In this document: one piece after another, positions 6,201 through 6,234 of the stretch
Layout: each line of letters begins with the position of its first letter
Numbering within the stretch: position 1 is the stretch's first letter
NCBI GenBank assembly: GCA_029260415.1
Contig: JAJDDH010000400.1
Span: forward strand, 1 to 6,234
Source of the DNA: Phycisphaerales bacterium
GTDB taxonomy: Bacteria > Planctomycetota > Phycisphaerae > Phycisphaerales > UBA1924
Direction of reading: 5' to 3'
DNA length: 6,234 bases
The notes under the pieces: model-generated
Databases searched by the model: none
What the model was told of the DNA's origin: nothing
The model's input: the letters and a program-made list of their open reading frames with translations, nothing else
Position numbers and translations under genes: made by a program

Positions 6201-6234
6201 GTGATCGAACCTTCGACCGTTAGTACCGCTTTGC
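6201..6234 (-). rRNA. rrl: 23S ribosomal RNA, 3' end (partial, runs off the window)
   Basis: Read on the minus strand, the right edge contains 'AGCGGTACTAACGGTCGAA', matching the conserved bacterial 23S 3' terminal segment (GGTACTAA followed by GGTCGA). It lies upstream of 5S on the same strand, as expected. The mature 3' end is placed at about 6201 but cannot be fixed, because the pairing 5' end of 23S is outside the window. Only about 34 nt are present. Confidence 0.85.

Overview
This GC-rich window looks like a chromosomal segment of a planctomycete, most likely from the Phycisphaerae. Three things point there. The secreted protein at the left edge ends in the paired 'ADLA.P.GV.DFSDV.AFL.AF...GCP' tail known in that group as a GC-type dockerin. 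The right-hand secreted protein opens with the 'YQGRL...ADLRF..YD...GG..IG' module often seen in planctomycetes. The ribosomal RNAs are bacterial in type. The taxonomic call is inference from these motifs; no database search was possible.

Layout from left to right. (1) Minus strand, 30-1814: an exported protein made of seven 72-residue FG-GAP blades (a seven-bladed beta-propeller) followed by a C-terminal GC-type dockerin. (2) Intergenic region of about 200 bp between divergent genes. (3) Plus strand, 2012-3729: a Tat-exported FAD-dependent oxidoreductase of the amine oxidase/phytoene desaturase type, broken by a single-base frameshift near 2608. (4) Short GC-rich convergent gap, 3730-3815. 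(5) Minus strand, 3816-5711: an exported 631-residue protein with an N-terminal planctomycete module, a disordered linker, 'GVxG' repeats like those of tail fibres, a C-terminal domain resembling those after a 'DYAE' motif in phage-tail-like proteins, and a short terminal coiled coil. (6) Minus strand, 5889-6234: the end of an rRNA operon, with the 3' tip of 23S, a spacer of about 160 bp rich in hairpins, 5S, and a strong intrinsic terminator.

How the parts relate. The three protein genes do not form an operon: the first two diverge and the second and third converge. All three products carry export signals (Sec, Tat, Sec), so this is a block of envelope or extracellular functions beside an rRNA locus. 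The rRNA terminator lies between 5S and the same-strand gene at 3816-5711, so that gene probably has its own promoter. I found no mobile element, CRISPR array, tRNA or defence-type locus. The most useful observations are the frameshifted flavoenzyme, the very regular propeller with its dockerin tail, and the modular tail-fibre-like protein.
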